Positions 23,380-35,349 of a stretch of 64,000 bases of DNA are shown in pieces. Origin of the DNA: Excoecaria cochinchinensis (lineage: Eukaryota > Streptophyta > Magnoliopsida > Malpighiales > Euphorbiaceae). A model generated the notes under the pieces. That model was not told where the DNA came from. It was given only the letters and a program-made list of their open reading frames with translations, and did no database searches. The stretch is taken from contig CANTUQ010000296.1 of assembly GCA_947683425.1 (NCBI GenBank), forward strand, positions 531,001 to 595,000, read 5' to 3'. How positions within the stretch are numbered: the stretch's first letter is position 1; every line of letters begins with the position of its first letter. The position numbers were made by a program, and so were the translations under genes.

Positions 23380-26300
23380 GGAAAATCACCAGAATCGAAA
23401 AATCGTAAAAAGTGGTGAAATTTTAGATCCGAGTCCAATAATTCGGGAAAACTCGATTGGGATAGCTACTGGAAGCTTGCCGGTCACAGCGCATCGAGAA
23501 TTGGCCTCGTCGGAACCTGACGAATTTTTACGGATTTCCCTAGGGGTACCACTAGGGAAAATCGCCAGAATCGAAAAATCGTAAAAAGTGGTAAAATTTT
23601 GGATCCGAGTCCAATAATTCGGGAAAACTCGATTTGGATAGCTACTGGAAGCTTGCCGGTCACAGCGCATCGAGAATTGGCCTCGTCGGAACCTGACGAA
23701 TTTTTACGAATTTCCCTAGGGGTACCACTAGGGAAAATCACCAGAATCGAAAAATCGTAAAAAGTGGTAAAATTTTGGATCCGAGTCCAATAATTCGGGA
23801 AAACTCGATTGGGATAGCTACTGGAAGCTTGCCGGTCACAGCGCATCGAGAATTGGCCTCGTCGGAATATGATGAATTTTTACGGATTTCCCTAGGGGTA
23901 CCACTAGGGAAAATCACCAGAATCGAAAAATCGTAAAAAGTGGTGAAATTTTGGATCCGAGTCCAATAATTCGGGAAAACTCGATTGGGATAGCTACTGG
24001 AAGCTTACCGGTCACAACGCATCGAGAATTGGCCTCGTCGGAACCTGACGAATTTTTACGGATTACCCTAGGGGTACCACTAGGGAAAATCACCAGAATC
24101 GAAAAATCGTAAAAAATGGTGAAATTTGGGATCCGAGTCCAATAATTCGGGAAAACTCGATTGGGATAGCTACTGGAAGCATGCCGGTCACAACGCATCG
24201 AGAATTGGCCTCGTCGGAACCTGACGAATTTTTACAGATTTCCCTAGGGGTACCACTAGGAAAAATCACCAGAATCGAAAAATCGTAAAAAGTGGTGAAA
24301 TTTTGGATCAGAGTCCAATAATTCGGGAAAACTCGATTGGGATAGCTACTGGAAGCTTGCCGGTCACAATGCATCGAGAATTGGCCTCGTCGGAACCTGA
24401 CGAATTTTTACGGATTTCCCTAGGGGTACCGCTAGGGAAAATCACCAGAATCGAAAAATCGTAAAATGTGGTGAAATTTTGGATCCGAGCCCAATAATTC
24501 GGGAAAACTCGATTGGGATAGCTACTGGAAGCTTGCCGGTCACAGCGCATCGAGAATTGGCCTCGTCGGAACCTGACGAATTTTTACGGATTTTCCTAGG
24601 GGTACCACTAGGGAAAATCACTAGAATCGAAAAATCGTAAAGAGTGGTGAAATTTTGGATCCGAGTCCAATAATTCGGGAAAACTCGATTGGGATAGGTA
24701 CTGGAAGCTTGCCGGTCACAGCGCATCGAGAATTGGCCTCGTCGGAAACTGACGAATTTTTACGGATTTCCCTAGGGGTACCACTAGGGAAAATCACCAG
24801 AATCGAAAAATCGTAAAAAGTGGTGAAATTTTGGATCCGAGTCCAATAATTCGGGAAAACTCGATTGGGATAGCTACTGGAAGCTTGCCGGTCACAGCGC
24901 ATCCAGAATTGGCCACGTCGGAACCTGACGAATTTTTACGGATTTCCCTAGGGGTACACCACTAGGGAAAATCACCAGAATCGAAAAATCGTAAAAAGTG
25001 GTGAAATTTTGGATCCGATTCCAATAATTCGGGAAAACTCGATTGGGATAGCTACTGGAAGCTTGCCGGTCACAGCGCATCGAGAATTGGCCACGTCGGA
25101 ACCTGACGAATTTTTACGGATTTCCCTAGGGGTACACCACTAGGGAAAATCACCAGAATCGAAAAATCGTAAAAAGTTGTGAAATTTTTGATCCGATTCC
25201 AATAATTCGGGAAAACTCGATTGGGATAGCTACTGGAAGCTTGCCGGTCATAGCGCATCGAGAATTGGCCTCGTCGGAACCTGACGAATTTTTACGGATT
25301 TCCCTAGGGGTACCACTAGGGAAAATCACCAGAATCGAAAAATCGTAAAAAGTGGTGAAATTTTTGATCCGAGTCCAATAATTCGGGAAAACTCGATTGG
25401 GATAGCTACTGGAAGCTTGCCGGTCACAGCGCATCGAGAATTGGCCTCGTCGGAACCTGACGAATTTTTACGGATTTCCCTAGGGGTACCACTAGGGAAA
25501 ATCACCAGAATCGGAAAATCGTAAAAAGTGGTGAAATTTTGGATCCGAGTCCAATAATTCGGGAAAACTCGATTGGGATAGCGACAGGAAGCTTGCCGGT
25601 CACAGCGCATCGAGAATTGGCCTCGTCGGAACCTGACGAATTTTTACGGATTTCCCTAGGGGTACCACTAGGGAAAATCACCAGAATCGAAAAATCGTAA
25701 AAAGTGGTGAAATTTTGGATCCGAGTCCAATAATTCGGGAAAACTCGATTGGGATAGCTACTGGAAGCTTGCCGGTCACAGCGCATCGAGAATTGGCCTC
25801 GTCGGAACCTGACGAATTTTTACGGATTTCCCTAGGGGTACCACTAGGGAAAATCACCAGAATCGGAAAATCGTAAAAAGTGGTGAAATTTTGGATCCGA
25901 GTCCAATAATTCGGGAAAACTCGATTGGGATAGCTACTGGAAGCTTGCCGGTCACAGCGCATCGAGAATTGGCCTCGTCGGAACCTGACGAATTTTTACG
26001 GATTTCCCTAGGGGTACCACTAGGGAAAATCACCAGAATCGAAAAATCGTAAAAAGTGGTGAAATTTTGGATCCGAGTCCAATAATTCGGGAAAACTCGA
26101 TTGGGATAGCTACTGGAAGCTTGCCGGTCACAGCGCATCGAGAATTGGCCTCGTCGGAACCTGACGAATTTTTACGGATTTCCCTAGGGGTACCACTAGG
26201 GAAAATCACCAGAATCGAAAAATCGTAAAAAGTGGTAAAATTTTGGATCCGAGTCCAATAATTCGGGAAAACTCGATTTGGATAGCTACTGGAAGCTTGC

Positions 26301-27085
26301 CGGTCACAGCGAATCGAGAATTGGCCTCGTCGGAACCTGACGAATTTTTACGGATTTCCCTAGGGGTACCACTAGGGAAAATCACCAGAATCGAAAAATC
26401 GTAAAAAGTGGTAAAATTTTGGATCCGAGTCCAATAATTCGGGAAAACTCGATTGGGATAGCTACTGGAAGCTTGCCGGTCACAGCGCATCGAGAATTGG
26501 CCTCGTCGGAACCTGACGAATTTTTACGGATTTCCCTAGGGGTACCACTAGGGAAAATCACCAGAATCGAAAAATCGTAAAAAGTGGTGAAATTTTGGAT
26601 CCGAGTCCAATAATTCGGGAAAACTCGATTGGGATAGCTACTGGAAGCTTGCCGGTCACAACGCATCGAGAATTGGCCTCGTCGGAACCTGACGAATTTT
26701 TACGGATTACCCTAGGGGTACCACTAGGGAAAATCACCAGAATCGAAAAATCGTAAAAAATGGTGAAATTTGGGATCCGAGTCCAATAATTCGGGAAAAC
26801 TCGATTGGGATAGCTACTGGAAGCATGCCGGTCACAACGCATCGAGAATTGGCCTCGTCGGAACCTGACGAATTTTTACGGATTTCCCTAGGGGTACCAC
26901 TAGGAAAAATCACCAGAATCGAAAAATCGTAAAAAGTGGTGAAATTTTGGATCAGAGTCCAATAATTCGGGAAAACTCGATTGGGATAGCTACTGGAAGC
27001 TTGCCGGTCACAATGCATCGAGAATTGGCCTCGTCGGAACCTGACGAATTTTTACGGATTTCCCTAGGGGTACCACTAGGGAAAA
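23380..27085. repeat. Satellite block duplication, offset 2,644 bp
   Basis: Private variants GTGGTAAAATTTT (two consecutive units), GATTTGGATAG, GGATTACCCTAGG, GAAGCATGCCGG, GATCAGAGTCC and CACAATGCATC occur in the same order at about 23.4-24.4 kb and 26.0-27.1 kb, 2,644 bp apart (15 monomers plus 4 bp). This fits unequal exchange or block copying. The interval between the two tracts has its own variants. Confidence 0.8.
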
Positions 27086-30000
27086 TCACCAGAATCGAAA
27101 AATCGTAAAAAGTGGTGAAATTTTTGATCCGAGTCCAATAATTCGGGAAAACTCGATTGGGATAGCTACTGGAAGCTTGCCGGTCACAGCGCATCGAGAA
27201 TTGGCCTCGTCGGAACCTGACGAATTTTTACGGATTTCCCTAGGGGTACCACTAGGGAAAATCACCAGAATCGGAAAATCGTAAAAAGTGGTGAAATTTT
27301 GGATCCGAGTCCAATAATTCGGGAAAACTCGATTGGGATAGCTACTGGAAGCTTGCCGGTCACAGCGCATCGAGAATTGGCCTCGTCGGAACCTGACGAA
27401 TTTTTACGAATTTCCCTAGGGGTACCACTAGGGAAAATCACCAGAATCGAAAAATCGTAAAAAAGTGGTGAAATTTTGGATCCGAGTCCAATAATTCGGG
27501 AAAACTCGACTGGGATAGCTACTGGAAGCTTGTCGGTCACAACGCATCGAGAATTTACCTCGTCGGAACCTGACGAATTTTTACGGATTTCCCTAGGGGT
27601 ACCACTAGGGAAAATCACCAGAATCGAAAAATCGTAAAAAGTGGTGAAATTTTGGATCGGAGTCCAATAATTCGGGAAAACACGATTGGGATAGCTACTG
27701 GAAGCTTGCCGGTCACAGCGCATCGAGAATTGGCCTCGTCGGAACCTGATGAATTTTTACGAATTTTCCTAGGGGTACCACTAGGGAAAATCACCAGAAT
27801 CGAAAAATCGTAGAAAAGTGGTGAAATTTTGGATCCGAGTCCAATAATTCGGGAAAACTCGATTGGGATAGCTACTGGAAGCTTGCCGGTCACAACGCAT
27901 CGAGAATTGGCCTCGTCGGAACCTGACGAATTTTTACGGATTTCCCTAGGGGTACCACTAGGGAAAATCACCATAATCGAAAAATCGTAAAAAGTGGTGA
28001 AATTTTTGATCAGAGTCCAATAATTCGGGAAAACTCGATTGGGATAGCTACTGGAAGCTTGCCGGTCACAACGCATCGAGAATTGGCCTCGTCGGAACCT
28101 GACGAATTTTTACGGATTTCCCTAGGGGTACCACTAGGAAAAATCACCAGAATCGAAAAATCGTAAAAAGTGGTGAAATTTTGGATCCGAGTCCAATAAT
28201 TCGGGAAAACTCGATTGGGATAGCTACTGGAAGCTTGCCGGTCACAACGCATCGAGAATTGGCCTTGTCGGAACCTGACGAATTTTTACGGATTTCCCTA
28301 GGGGTACCACTAGGGAAAATCACCATAATCGAAAAATCGTAAAAAGTGGTGAAATTTTGGATCCGAGTCTAATAATTCGGGAAAACTCGATTGGGATAGC
28401 TACTGGAAGCTTGCCGGTCACAACGCATCGAGAATTGGCCTCGTCGGAACCTGACGAATTTTTACGGATTTCCCTAGGGGTACCACTAGGGAAAATCACC
28501 AGAATCGAAAAATCGTAAAAAGTGGTGAAATTTTGGATCTGAGTCCAATAATTCGGGAAAACACGATTGGGATAGCTACTGGAAGCTTGCCGGTCGCAAC
28601 GCATCGAGAATTGGCCTCGTCGGAACCTGACGAATTTTTACGAATTTCCCTAGGGGTACCACTAGGGAAAATCACCAGAATCGAAAAATCGTAAAAAAGT
28701 GGTGAAATTTTGGATCCGAGTCCAATAATTCGGGAAAACTCGACTGGGATAGCTACTGGAAGCTTGTCGGTCACAACGCATCGAGAATTTGCCTCGTCGG
28801 AACCTGACGAATTTTTACGGATTTCCCTAGGGGTACCACTAGGGAAAATCACCAGAATCGAAAAATCGTAAAAAGTGGTGAAATTTTGGATCTGAGTCCA
28901 ATAATTCGGGAAAACACGATTGGGATAGCTACTGGAAGCTTGCCGGTCACAACGCATCGAGAATTGGCCTCGTCGGAACCTGACGAATTTTTACGAATTT
29001 TCCTAGGGGTACCACTAGGGAAAATCACCAGAATCGAAAAATCGTAAAAAAGTGGTGAAATTTTGGATCCGAGTCCAATAATTCGGGAAAACTCGATTGG
29101 GATAGCTACTGGAAGCTTGCCGGTCACAACGCATCGAGAATTGGCCTCGTCGGAACCTGACGAATTTTTACGGATTTCCCTAGGGGTACCACTAGGGAAA
29201 ATCACCAGAATCGAAAAATCGTAAAAAAGTGGTGAAATTTTGGATCCGAGTCCAATAATTCGGGAAAACTCGATTGGGATAGCTACTGGAATCTTGCCAG
29301 TCACAACGCATCGAGAATTGGTTTCGTCGGAACCTGACGAATTTTTACGGATTTTCCTAGGGGTACCACTAGGGAAAATCACCAGAATCGAAAAATCGTA
29401 AAAAGTGGTGAAATTTTGGATCCGAGTCCAATAATTCGGGAAAACTCGATTGGGATAGCTACTGGAAGCTTGCCGGTCACAACGCATCGAGAATTGGCCT
29501 CGTCGGAACCTGACGAATTTTTACGGATTTCCCTAGGGGTACCACTAGGGAAAATCACCAGAATCGAAAAATCGTAAAAAGTGGTGAAATTTTGGATCCG
29601 AGTCCAATAATTCGGGAAAACTCGATTGGGATAGCTACTGGAAGCTTGCCGGTGATAACGCATTGAGAATTGGCCTCGTCGGAACCTGACGAATTTTTAC
29701 GGATTTCCCTAGGGGTACCACTAGGGAAAATCACCAGAATCGAAAAATCGTAAAAAGTGGTGAAATTTTGGATCCGAGTCCAATAATTCGGGAAAACTCG
29801 ATTGGGATAGCTACTGGAAGCTTGCTGGTCACAACGCATCGAGAATTGGCCTTGTCGGAACCTGACGAATTTTTACGGATTTCCCTAGGGGTACCACTAG
29901 GAAAAATCACCAGAATCGAAAAATCGTAAAAAAGTGTTGAAATTTTGGATCCGAGTCCAATAATTCGGGAAAACTCGATTGGGATAGCTACTGGAAGCTT

Positions 30001-30360
30001 GCCGGTCACAACGCATCGAGAATTGGCCTCGTCGGAACCTGACGAATTTTTACGGATTTCCCTAGGGGTACCACTAGGGAAAATCACCAGAATCGAAAAA
30101 TCGTAAAAAGTGGTGAAATTTTGGATCCGAGTCCAATAATTCGGGATAACTCGATTGGGATAGCTACTGGAAGCTTGCCGGTCACAACGCATCGAGAATT
30201 GGCCTCGTCGGAACCTGACGAATTTTTACAGATTTCCCTAGGGGTACCACTAGGGAAAATCACCAGAATCGAAAAATCGTAAAAAGTGGTGAAATTTTGG
30301 ATCCGAGTCCAATAATTCGGGAAAACTCGATTGGGATAGCTACTGGAATCTTGCCGGTCA

Positions 30361-30365
30361 CAACG
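30361..30365. repeat. Presumed left target-site copy of element 2 (CAACG)
   Basis: The satellite is interrupted after CAACG, where the LTR begins TGTCACACCCC. The right-hand copy cannot be seen because the right end of the element is lost, so this is a presumed duplication. Confidence 0.6.
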
Positions 30366-31429
30366 TGTCACACCCCAAAATAGCCCTGGTCGGAATGTTC
30401 ATGCGAAGTCGGGATCGGAAGGGTATTTCGGTAATTTTTGTTTGAGAATTTGGAGTGTTAAGGACCTAATTGAGAAGTTAATTAAGTTTGTAAGAAAGAA
30501 ATGTGTAAGTGAGTGAAGTGTATTTTGTTTAAGGACTAAAGAGCAATTTTTTGATTTGGAAAGTTGAGTGGGTTTTGAGGTCCTATTGGGTGTTGCCAAG
30601 TGGCTTGTTAGGTGGGCATAGATTGAAGAAAAGAAGAAAGGAAAGAGAGTGAGAGAGGGAACACAGCTTGCATTCCCGTCCCCCTCCTCTCACGCTCCTT
30701 CTTCTTCTTCTCTTCTCATTTCTTTGTTTTTCCTTTCATTCTCTTTGGCTTTGGCTTGGGGTTGTGTTTAGCTTGGATTGTGAGGCTGCTTTGAAGAGGT
30801 AAGTGGGAGTTAACGTGTTGTTGTTGTTCTTCTTCTTCTTCTTCATTCTCCTGTTTTGGTTGAGTTAGGGTTTGGACTAAGAATTATGGGTTTTATTTGT
30901 GCAAGCTTTGGATTACAAGAAGGAACAAAGTAAAGGCAAGGAACGGATTGAGCATTGATCTTGAAGCTGATTTTGGATCGTCATTTTGAGGTTTGGGAGC
31001 TCTGTTTACTGCATTTGAAGTTCTTAGTGTTTTGCCCTAATTCTCACTTAGGATGTATATGTGTTTGCATTTCTGGAATTTGGTATGTTTTGGATTGTGT
31101 AATGCATGATTTATGTGAGTGGATGTGTTAGCAATGCATGATATGAATTGAATTGAAGTTCTGAGTTTAGGTTTTGAAATTACTGTAACTTTTAGGGTTT
31201 ATATTCTTAAAGAAATTAAATGTGTTTATGCATTGTTTGATTGTTGAATTAAGTTGCAATTATCTTGTTTATGTTGTTTGGGACATCGATTGAAAGGTAA
31301 GATGAGTTTGGTGGTGTTTTGAATCAGATTTAAAATGATTTTTATCGAGTTCTTGATTTCTGGGTAAACTGGGAATGGAAAATCGCGTCTCTGTAGAATT
31401 TCCATTTCCAGACTTTCTGAGAGAGAGAA

Positions 31430-31815
31430 GTCATGAGGCGTGACTCTCAGTCACGCCACGTGACTCCATCACCTAGTCACGACGTGTGACTTCTCGGTGG
31501 GCTGGACGTGATCGCGCGGCGTGACTCCCAGTCGCGAAGCGTGACTGCCTCTCTCTCTGTGAGAGGAAAGTCACGTCTCGTGACTTAGAGTCACGACGTG
31601 ACTCTTGTAAAGGGCAAGGCGTGACTCCAGTCGCGAAGCGTGATTTCCTCTCTCTGTGGGAGGAAAGTCACGTCTCGTGACTTAGAGTCACGACGTGACT
31701 CCTTTGAAGGCCAGGCGTGACATAGAGTCACATCCTGTGACTCTCTAGCAGGTCACGAGACGTGACCCCTTTGAGGTCAGTCACGGGTCGTGACACGACT
31801 CGTGACCGACCCCTC
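31430..31815. repeat. GTCACG/CGTGAC dyad cluster in element 2 LTR
   Basis: About 380 bp are packed with GTCACG and its complement CGTGAC in many pairings, for example GTCACGCCACGTGAC, GTCACGTCTCGTGAC and GTCACGACGTGAC. A unit of about 99 bp beginning GTCGCGAAGCGTGA is present almost twice (31531 and 31630), each followed by a CTCTCT run. The sequence is much richer in CpG than the flanking LTR, and the word GTCGCGA is shared with the cluster in element 1. Confidence 0.88.
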
Positions 31816-32697
31816 TTCAGCCTCTTTTTTCGATTTCGCCCAGTTTTAAGCAAAATAAATTTCCTATTTCTTCTGTATGGGTCTTCACTGCTGTATAATT
31901 TATGTCAGACTGTTATATGCTCCTGTATGGCTTTTCTATTTTGTTTTGTTCCCCACATGACTCGTTTTCTTGTAAATGACTTTCAAATGCTTTTATGACC
32001 TTTTTCCCCTATTATGATGCATATTCTTGATAGGACTCTTCTTTTAGAATAATCTGCCATGTTTAAGTGTGTATTATATCTTTCCTGATTAAGATTAAGT
32101 GTTTATACTTATTGGCATAATATGATTCCACATGTGTTCCTGTTATGCTTTAGTATCATGATCAGTACATAATGTGATTGATTGAATTGTTACATGCCTC
32201 AGAATATGACTTGTATGGGCTTTGAGTGATATTATGTTATGTTATATTTATTTGAATAATATGGATGATGTCTGAGGACATTGTTATGCTTTAGCCTTTG
32301 AACTCAATGTGATATGTTAAATGTAATTTGGTCTATGCATGATTTATATTTAGTTATCGTCACCTGACGCATGATTAGGTTTTGTATTAACAATGTTCGG
32401 CATGTTAGTGCTTTTATATCTGATTCTTGGCATGCTTTAGAACATTGTTAAATGTTAAAGTGTATGGATTGTAGTATGTTTCACAATGAGAATTGTATGA
32501 TATGTGACCAACTTTATAAGCATGTGTATATGTCATTCGTACTTTGACTTATGCATGATGTATATATGTATATATATTTATGCGTTGTGCGATTCGAAAT
32601 GTGACTTATTTTATGCATGACCTGCGAGAATCAGTCTAGTGGATAGTTAGGCATGCCTAATAGAGTCTTATGTAGCTGCAGCGCCCTTTGAACGTTT

Positions 32698-32896
32698 GGA
32701 CCCCGATCAGGTCCCCCGAATGGTTCCTCGCGAACCCCCCCCCCCCCCCCCCATCAGTACGGATCCTCGTGATCCTTTTTAATGTATTTGGATCGGGTTA
32801 AGATCCCCCATCAGTAAAATGCTTTTGTGACAAAATAAATGGTTTTCGATTCGTACCCGTAAGGTACCCTTTGGCCGACTTGTACCCGTAAGGTAC
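32698..32896 (+). repeat. Ladder of six 5-bp-stem mini-hairpins in element 2 LTR
   Basis: Consecutive perfect inverted repeats with 5-bp stems and 5-7 base loops: GGACC/GGTCC (32698-32714), GGTTC/GAACC (32722-32736), GGATC/GATCC (32761-32775), GGATC/GATCC (32790-32806), GTACC/GGTAC (32853-32867) and GTACC/GGTAC (32882-32896). Several loops are alike (CTCGC, CTCGT; CGTAA twice). Stem sequences differ between hairpins while pairing is kept. Confidence 0.85.
32735..32752. repeat. 18-base C homopolymer
   Basis: An uninterrupted run of 18 C residues follows GAA within the mini-hairpin region of the element 2 LTR. Length may be polymorphic or affected by sequencing error. Confidence 0.9.
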
Positions 32897-34315
32897 TAAT
32901 CAGTTCAGTACACTCGTTATCCACTATTGTGAGTCAGCAGGTGCTTTGATGGTTCGTTTTATGCTGCTTTGAATTGACTATTAGAGTGTGATATCCGATT
33001 GATTATGATAAGGATTTCAGAAATCAGTTTATATGTATATGAATGTGACTATGGGTTTCAGAATGTATGTCTATATTATGTCAGCATGATTTTATAGCTA
33101 ACATGATTATCCGTAATTGAAATGTGATTTGTTATAAGTTTCTGAATGCTTTGAAATGATTTGATTGATGTATTTAAGTATATGACTTAAGCATAGTTTT
33201 GTTATATATTAGCATGTGAACCGAAGCAGTTGTGATGGTAAGTATGTGATGATTATTGTACTTTCTGCATGATGATGATCTAAATGTAGTGTTATGTGAT
33301 TATGCCTTCAGTCTCTGCTATTAGAGTGTTTTCACATGATGCTTTATATATTAGAGTTGCGCAGCGGTAATGTGATGCTCTGGACATTGTACCTTGGATT
33401 TTGACTAGTGTATGTGTTTAGCATGTGAAAGTATGTTGGTTAGTTAGCATTCTTAACATGATGGTTTGGTTGTCAGTTCATGCATGGGTACTTAGTTATG
33501 TCAATTGCATGTGTCAAGCTCATGTGACTCCGCACGGTAAGATGTTGAGATTTGATACCCATGTAGGTTTATGCATGTGTTATAGTATGTAGTTCAGCAT
33601 GATGATGCTTCTATCGTGTTTTGTATTATGTTCGTTTTGACCTATTCTTGATGAGTATATGGTTTGATTGTGAGTATTGAAATGAATGCCTTTAATATGC
33701 AAGCCTGATTATTTATATGTTATGAATATCCGCATTTGCCATTTGAATGTGTTTTGCCTTGGCGACCATTGTGAATGGCCATCCATACTCTTGTGTGTTC
33801 TCCCCACTAAGCGTTTATCGCTTAGCACGGATTTCCTTTCCGTGCAGGTGGCAGGTTTGGTTCTGTTCGAGTCGCGCTTCTGCAAGGTCGGCCACGTAGG
33901 AGTTAGAAGTTCTGTATTTAGTTCAGCTTCTGTACTTCAGCTTTTGTATTTCTGTAGTATTGTATATGTAATTATTTATGTATGTTCTTGAGTTTTCTTC
34001 TGGGAATGTAATAGTTAGTATGTTTTTATGTTTAGATATTCCTTTGTTATTAATTCGCTTATGCTTCCGTTGTATGGTCATATGTATGCTTCTGTGTATG
34101 CTTCTGCTTAGTGTCTGCGTGTACGTGAGTTAGTGCATGATCAGTTCGTGCCTGCAGGTAAGGTAAGTTTTTAATTAACCCATATTTTCGTACGTATGTT
34201 ATGTATGATTGTGTGCTTCTGCATTGTGCATGTGCGTAACTGTTTGAGTGAGCGTCGTGTGGCGCGCCTGTCGGCGTCCTTCCAACGGGGACGGCGATGG
34301 GGGTGTTATAGTTAG

Positions 34316-34328
34316 TGGTATCAGAGCC
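34316..34328 (+). promoter_or_regulatory. Primer binding site, initiator tRNA-Met type (element 2)
   Basis: TGGTATCAGAGCC, the usual complement to the 3' end of plant initiator tRNA-Met, lies 5 bases after the LTR end. Confidence 0.92.
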
Positions 34329-34438
34329 CAGGTTTGATGGTTCTGGGTGTGTTGTTTGTTTTGTGTTGAGTCTTTGCATGAGAGTCAGTTTCGTGTCGTG
34401 GCCTAATGCAGATGTGTCTTGTTTTGTGTCATGTCTAG

Positions 34439-35020
34439 ATGGAGTCTGATCCTAGTGAGAATGTGGGCGAGACAACTGAAAGTGTGAACCGAGTTAGTGC
34501 TAATCAAGATGTTTCTGAGCGTCTTCCAGTTGAGGATTCTGGTCGTGTTTCCGAGGATAGGGCTCTTGTACAAGGGTTGATTCGGATTTTGGATAGGCTG
34601 ACTGCTCCTCGAGCTTCTCAAGAATTTGTTCAGCATGTTCCTCAGAAGAGAAAAGGATCGGTCAGTGAAGTGCCAGCAGTGAAAAGGGTTCGAGAACCTT
34701 TGATGTATCAGCAATGTCAGAAGCAACATGGGAACAAGTGTAAGAAGTGGGTACCGTCAGTATGTCAGCACTGCCAGAAGCGACATCGGGGCCCATGTCG
34801 GAAGCTTTCAGGTGCTTGTTTCAGGTGTGGCAGTATGGAACACCAGATTGCCAGTTGTCCTACGAAAATGAGTGAGAATCTAGCTGGACAAGCTAGAAAG
34901 GAAGTGGAGGATTTGTTCAGATCTTCGCGAGTGCCTACAGAGTTTGTAGCATCTAGCAAGGATTCGAAGGAGACCGCAGGTTCTTCTGGTAAGTTATTTT
35001 GCAAGCTTTTGTTTATGTAA
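34439..35020 (+). CDS. gag: Shortened Gag with zinc knuckles, no capsid core (193 aa)
   Basis: ATG at 34439, about 110 bp after the primer site. Residues 1-65 are acidic and polar, with a short helix-like stretch LVQGLIRILDRL. A basic KRK segment follows at 70-72, then three Cys/His motifs: C93-H97-C101, C109-C112-H116-C120 and the CCHC knuckle C127-C130-H135-C140. The last two match the paired Cys-rich block of Tekay/Del Gag, which binds nucleic acid. The capsid core expected between the N-terminus and the knuckles is missing, in frame. The ORF ends at 35020, soon after a GGTAAGT that looks like a splice donor; polypurine-tract sequence follows within 80 bp. The product could at most bind RNA and would depend on proteins from an autonomous relative. 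Confidence 0.8.
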   Translation: MESDPSENVGETTESVNRVSANQDVSERLPVEDSGRVSEDRALVQGLIRILDRLTAPRASQEFVQHVPQKRKGSVSEVPAVKRVREPLMYQQCQKQHGNKCKKWVPSVCQHCQKRHRGPCRKLSGACFRCGSMEHQIASCPTKMSENLAGQARKEVEDLFRSSRVPTEFVASSKDSKETAGSSGKLFCKLLFM

Positions 35021-35086
35021 GTTTTGTTTGTTTGGATTGTTGGGATGTAAGTGTTTCGCTGTGAATTTCGAGGACGAAATTCTTTT

Positions 35087-35099
35087 AGGAGGGAAGAGT
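35087..35099 (+). promoter_or_regulatory. Polypurine tract (element 2)
   Basis: AGGAGGGAAGAGT lies directly before the second TGTCACACCCC and is preceded by GAGGACGAAATTC, a Tekay/Del hallmark. Confidence 0.88.
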
Positions 35100-35349
35100 T
35101 GTCACACCCCAAAATAGCCCTGGTCGGAATGTTCATGCGAAGTCGGGATCGGAAGGGTATTTCGGTAATTTGTGTTTGAGAATTTGGAGTGTTAAGGACC
35201 TAATTGAGAAGTTAATTAAGTTTGTAAGAAAGAAATGTGTAAGTGAGTGAAGTGTATTTTGTTTAAGGACTAAAGAGCAATTTTTTGATTTGGAAAGTTG
35301 AGTGGGTTTTGAGGTCCTATTGGGTGTTGCCAAGTGGCTTGTTAGGTGG
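35100..35349 (+). repeat. Element 2, 3' LTR, left piece
   Basis: It matches 30366-30615 with one substitution (near 35171). It is interrupted after GTTAGGTGG by element 3 and resumes at 49938. The last five bases GGTGG (35345-35349) are the left target duplication of element 3. Confidence 0.95.

Larger units (their letters stand above)
13783..30365. repeat. 176-bp satellite, array B (about 94 monomers)
   Basis: This continues array A across the element 1 insertion; 13783-13787 is the right copy of the AGCTA target duplication. The first ~3 kb is almost uniform, with CTACCGG and a CCCTCGGGG variant in some units. From about 23.5 kb rightward, substitutions and 1-2 bp length changes accumulate, including 177-bp units with one extra A around 27.4-29.3 kb and two 178-bp units near 24.95 and 25.13 kb. 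The consensus holds an 18-of-20 imperfect palindrome centred on GGTACC (CCCTAGGGGTACCACTAGGG) and a dyad around AAGCTT. No genes: the recurring 80-212 codon minus-strand frames follow the repeat phase. Confidence 0.97.
30366..34310 (+). repeat. Element 2, 5' LTR (3,945 bp)
   Basis: It starts TGTCACACCCC. The end is placed at GGGGGTGTTATA, 5 bases before the primer site, because the two tips form a near inverted repeat as in Tekay/Del LTRs; the last bases TA instead of CA make the exact end slightly uncertain. The first ~980 bp match the two right-hand pieces (35100-35349 and 49938-50667). It contains the GTCACG dyad cluster, the mini-hairpin ladder and an 18-base C run, and no supported ORF. 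Confidence 0.85.

Noticed and set aside
31762..33991. Small plus-strand ORFs of 78 and 101 codons in the element 2 LTR
   Set aside because: They lie in noncoding LTR with no domain and no matching intact frame in a second copy, because that part is missing from the 3' LTR.
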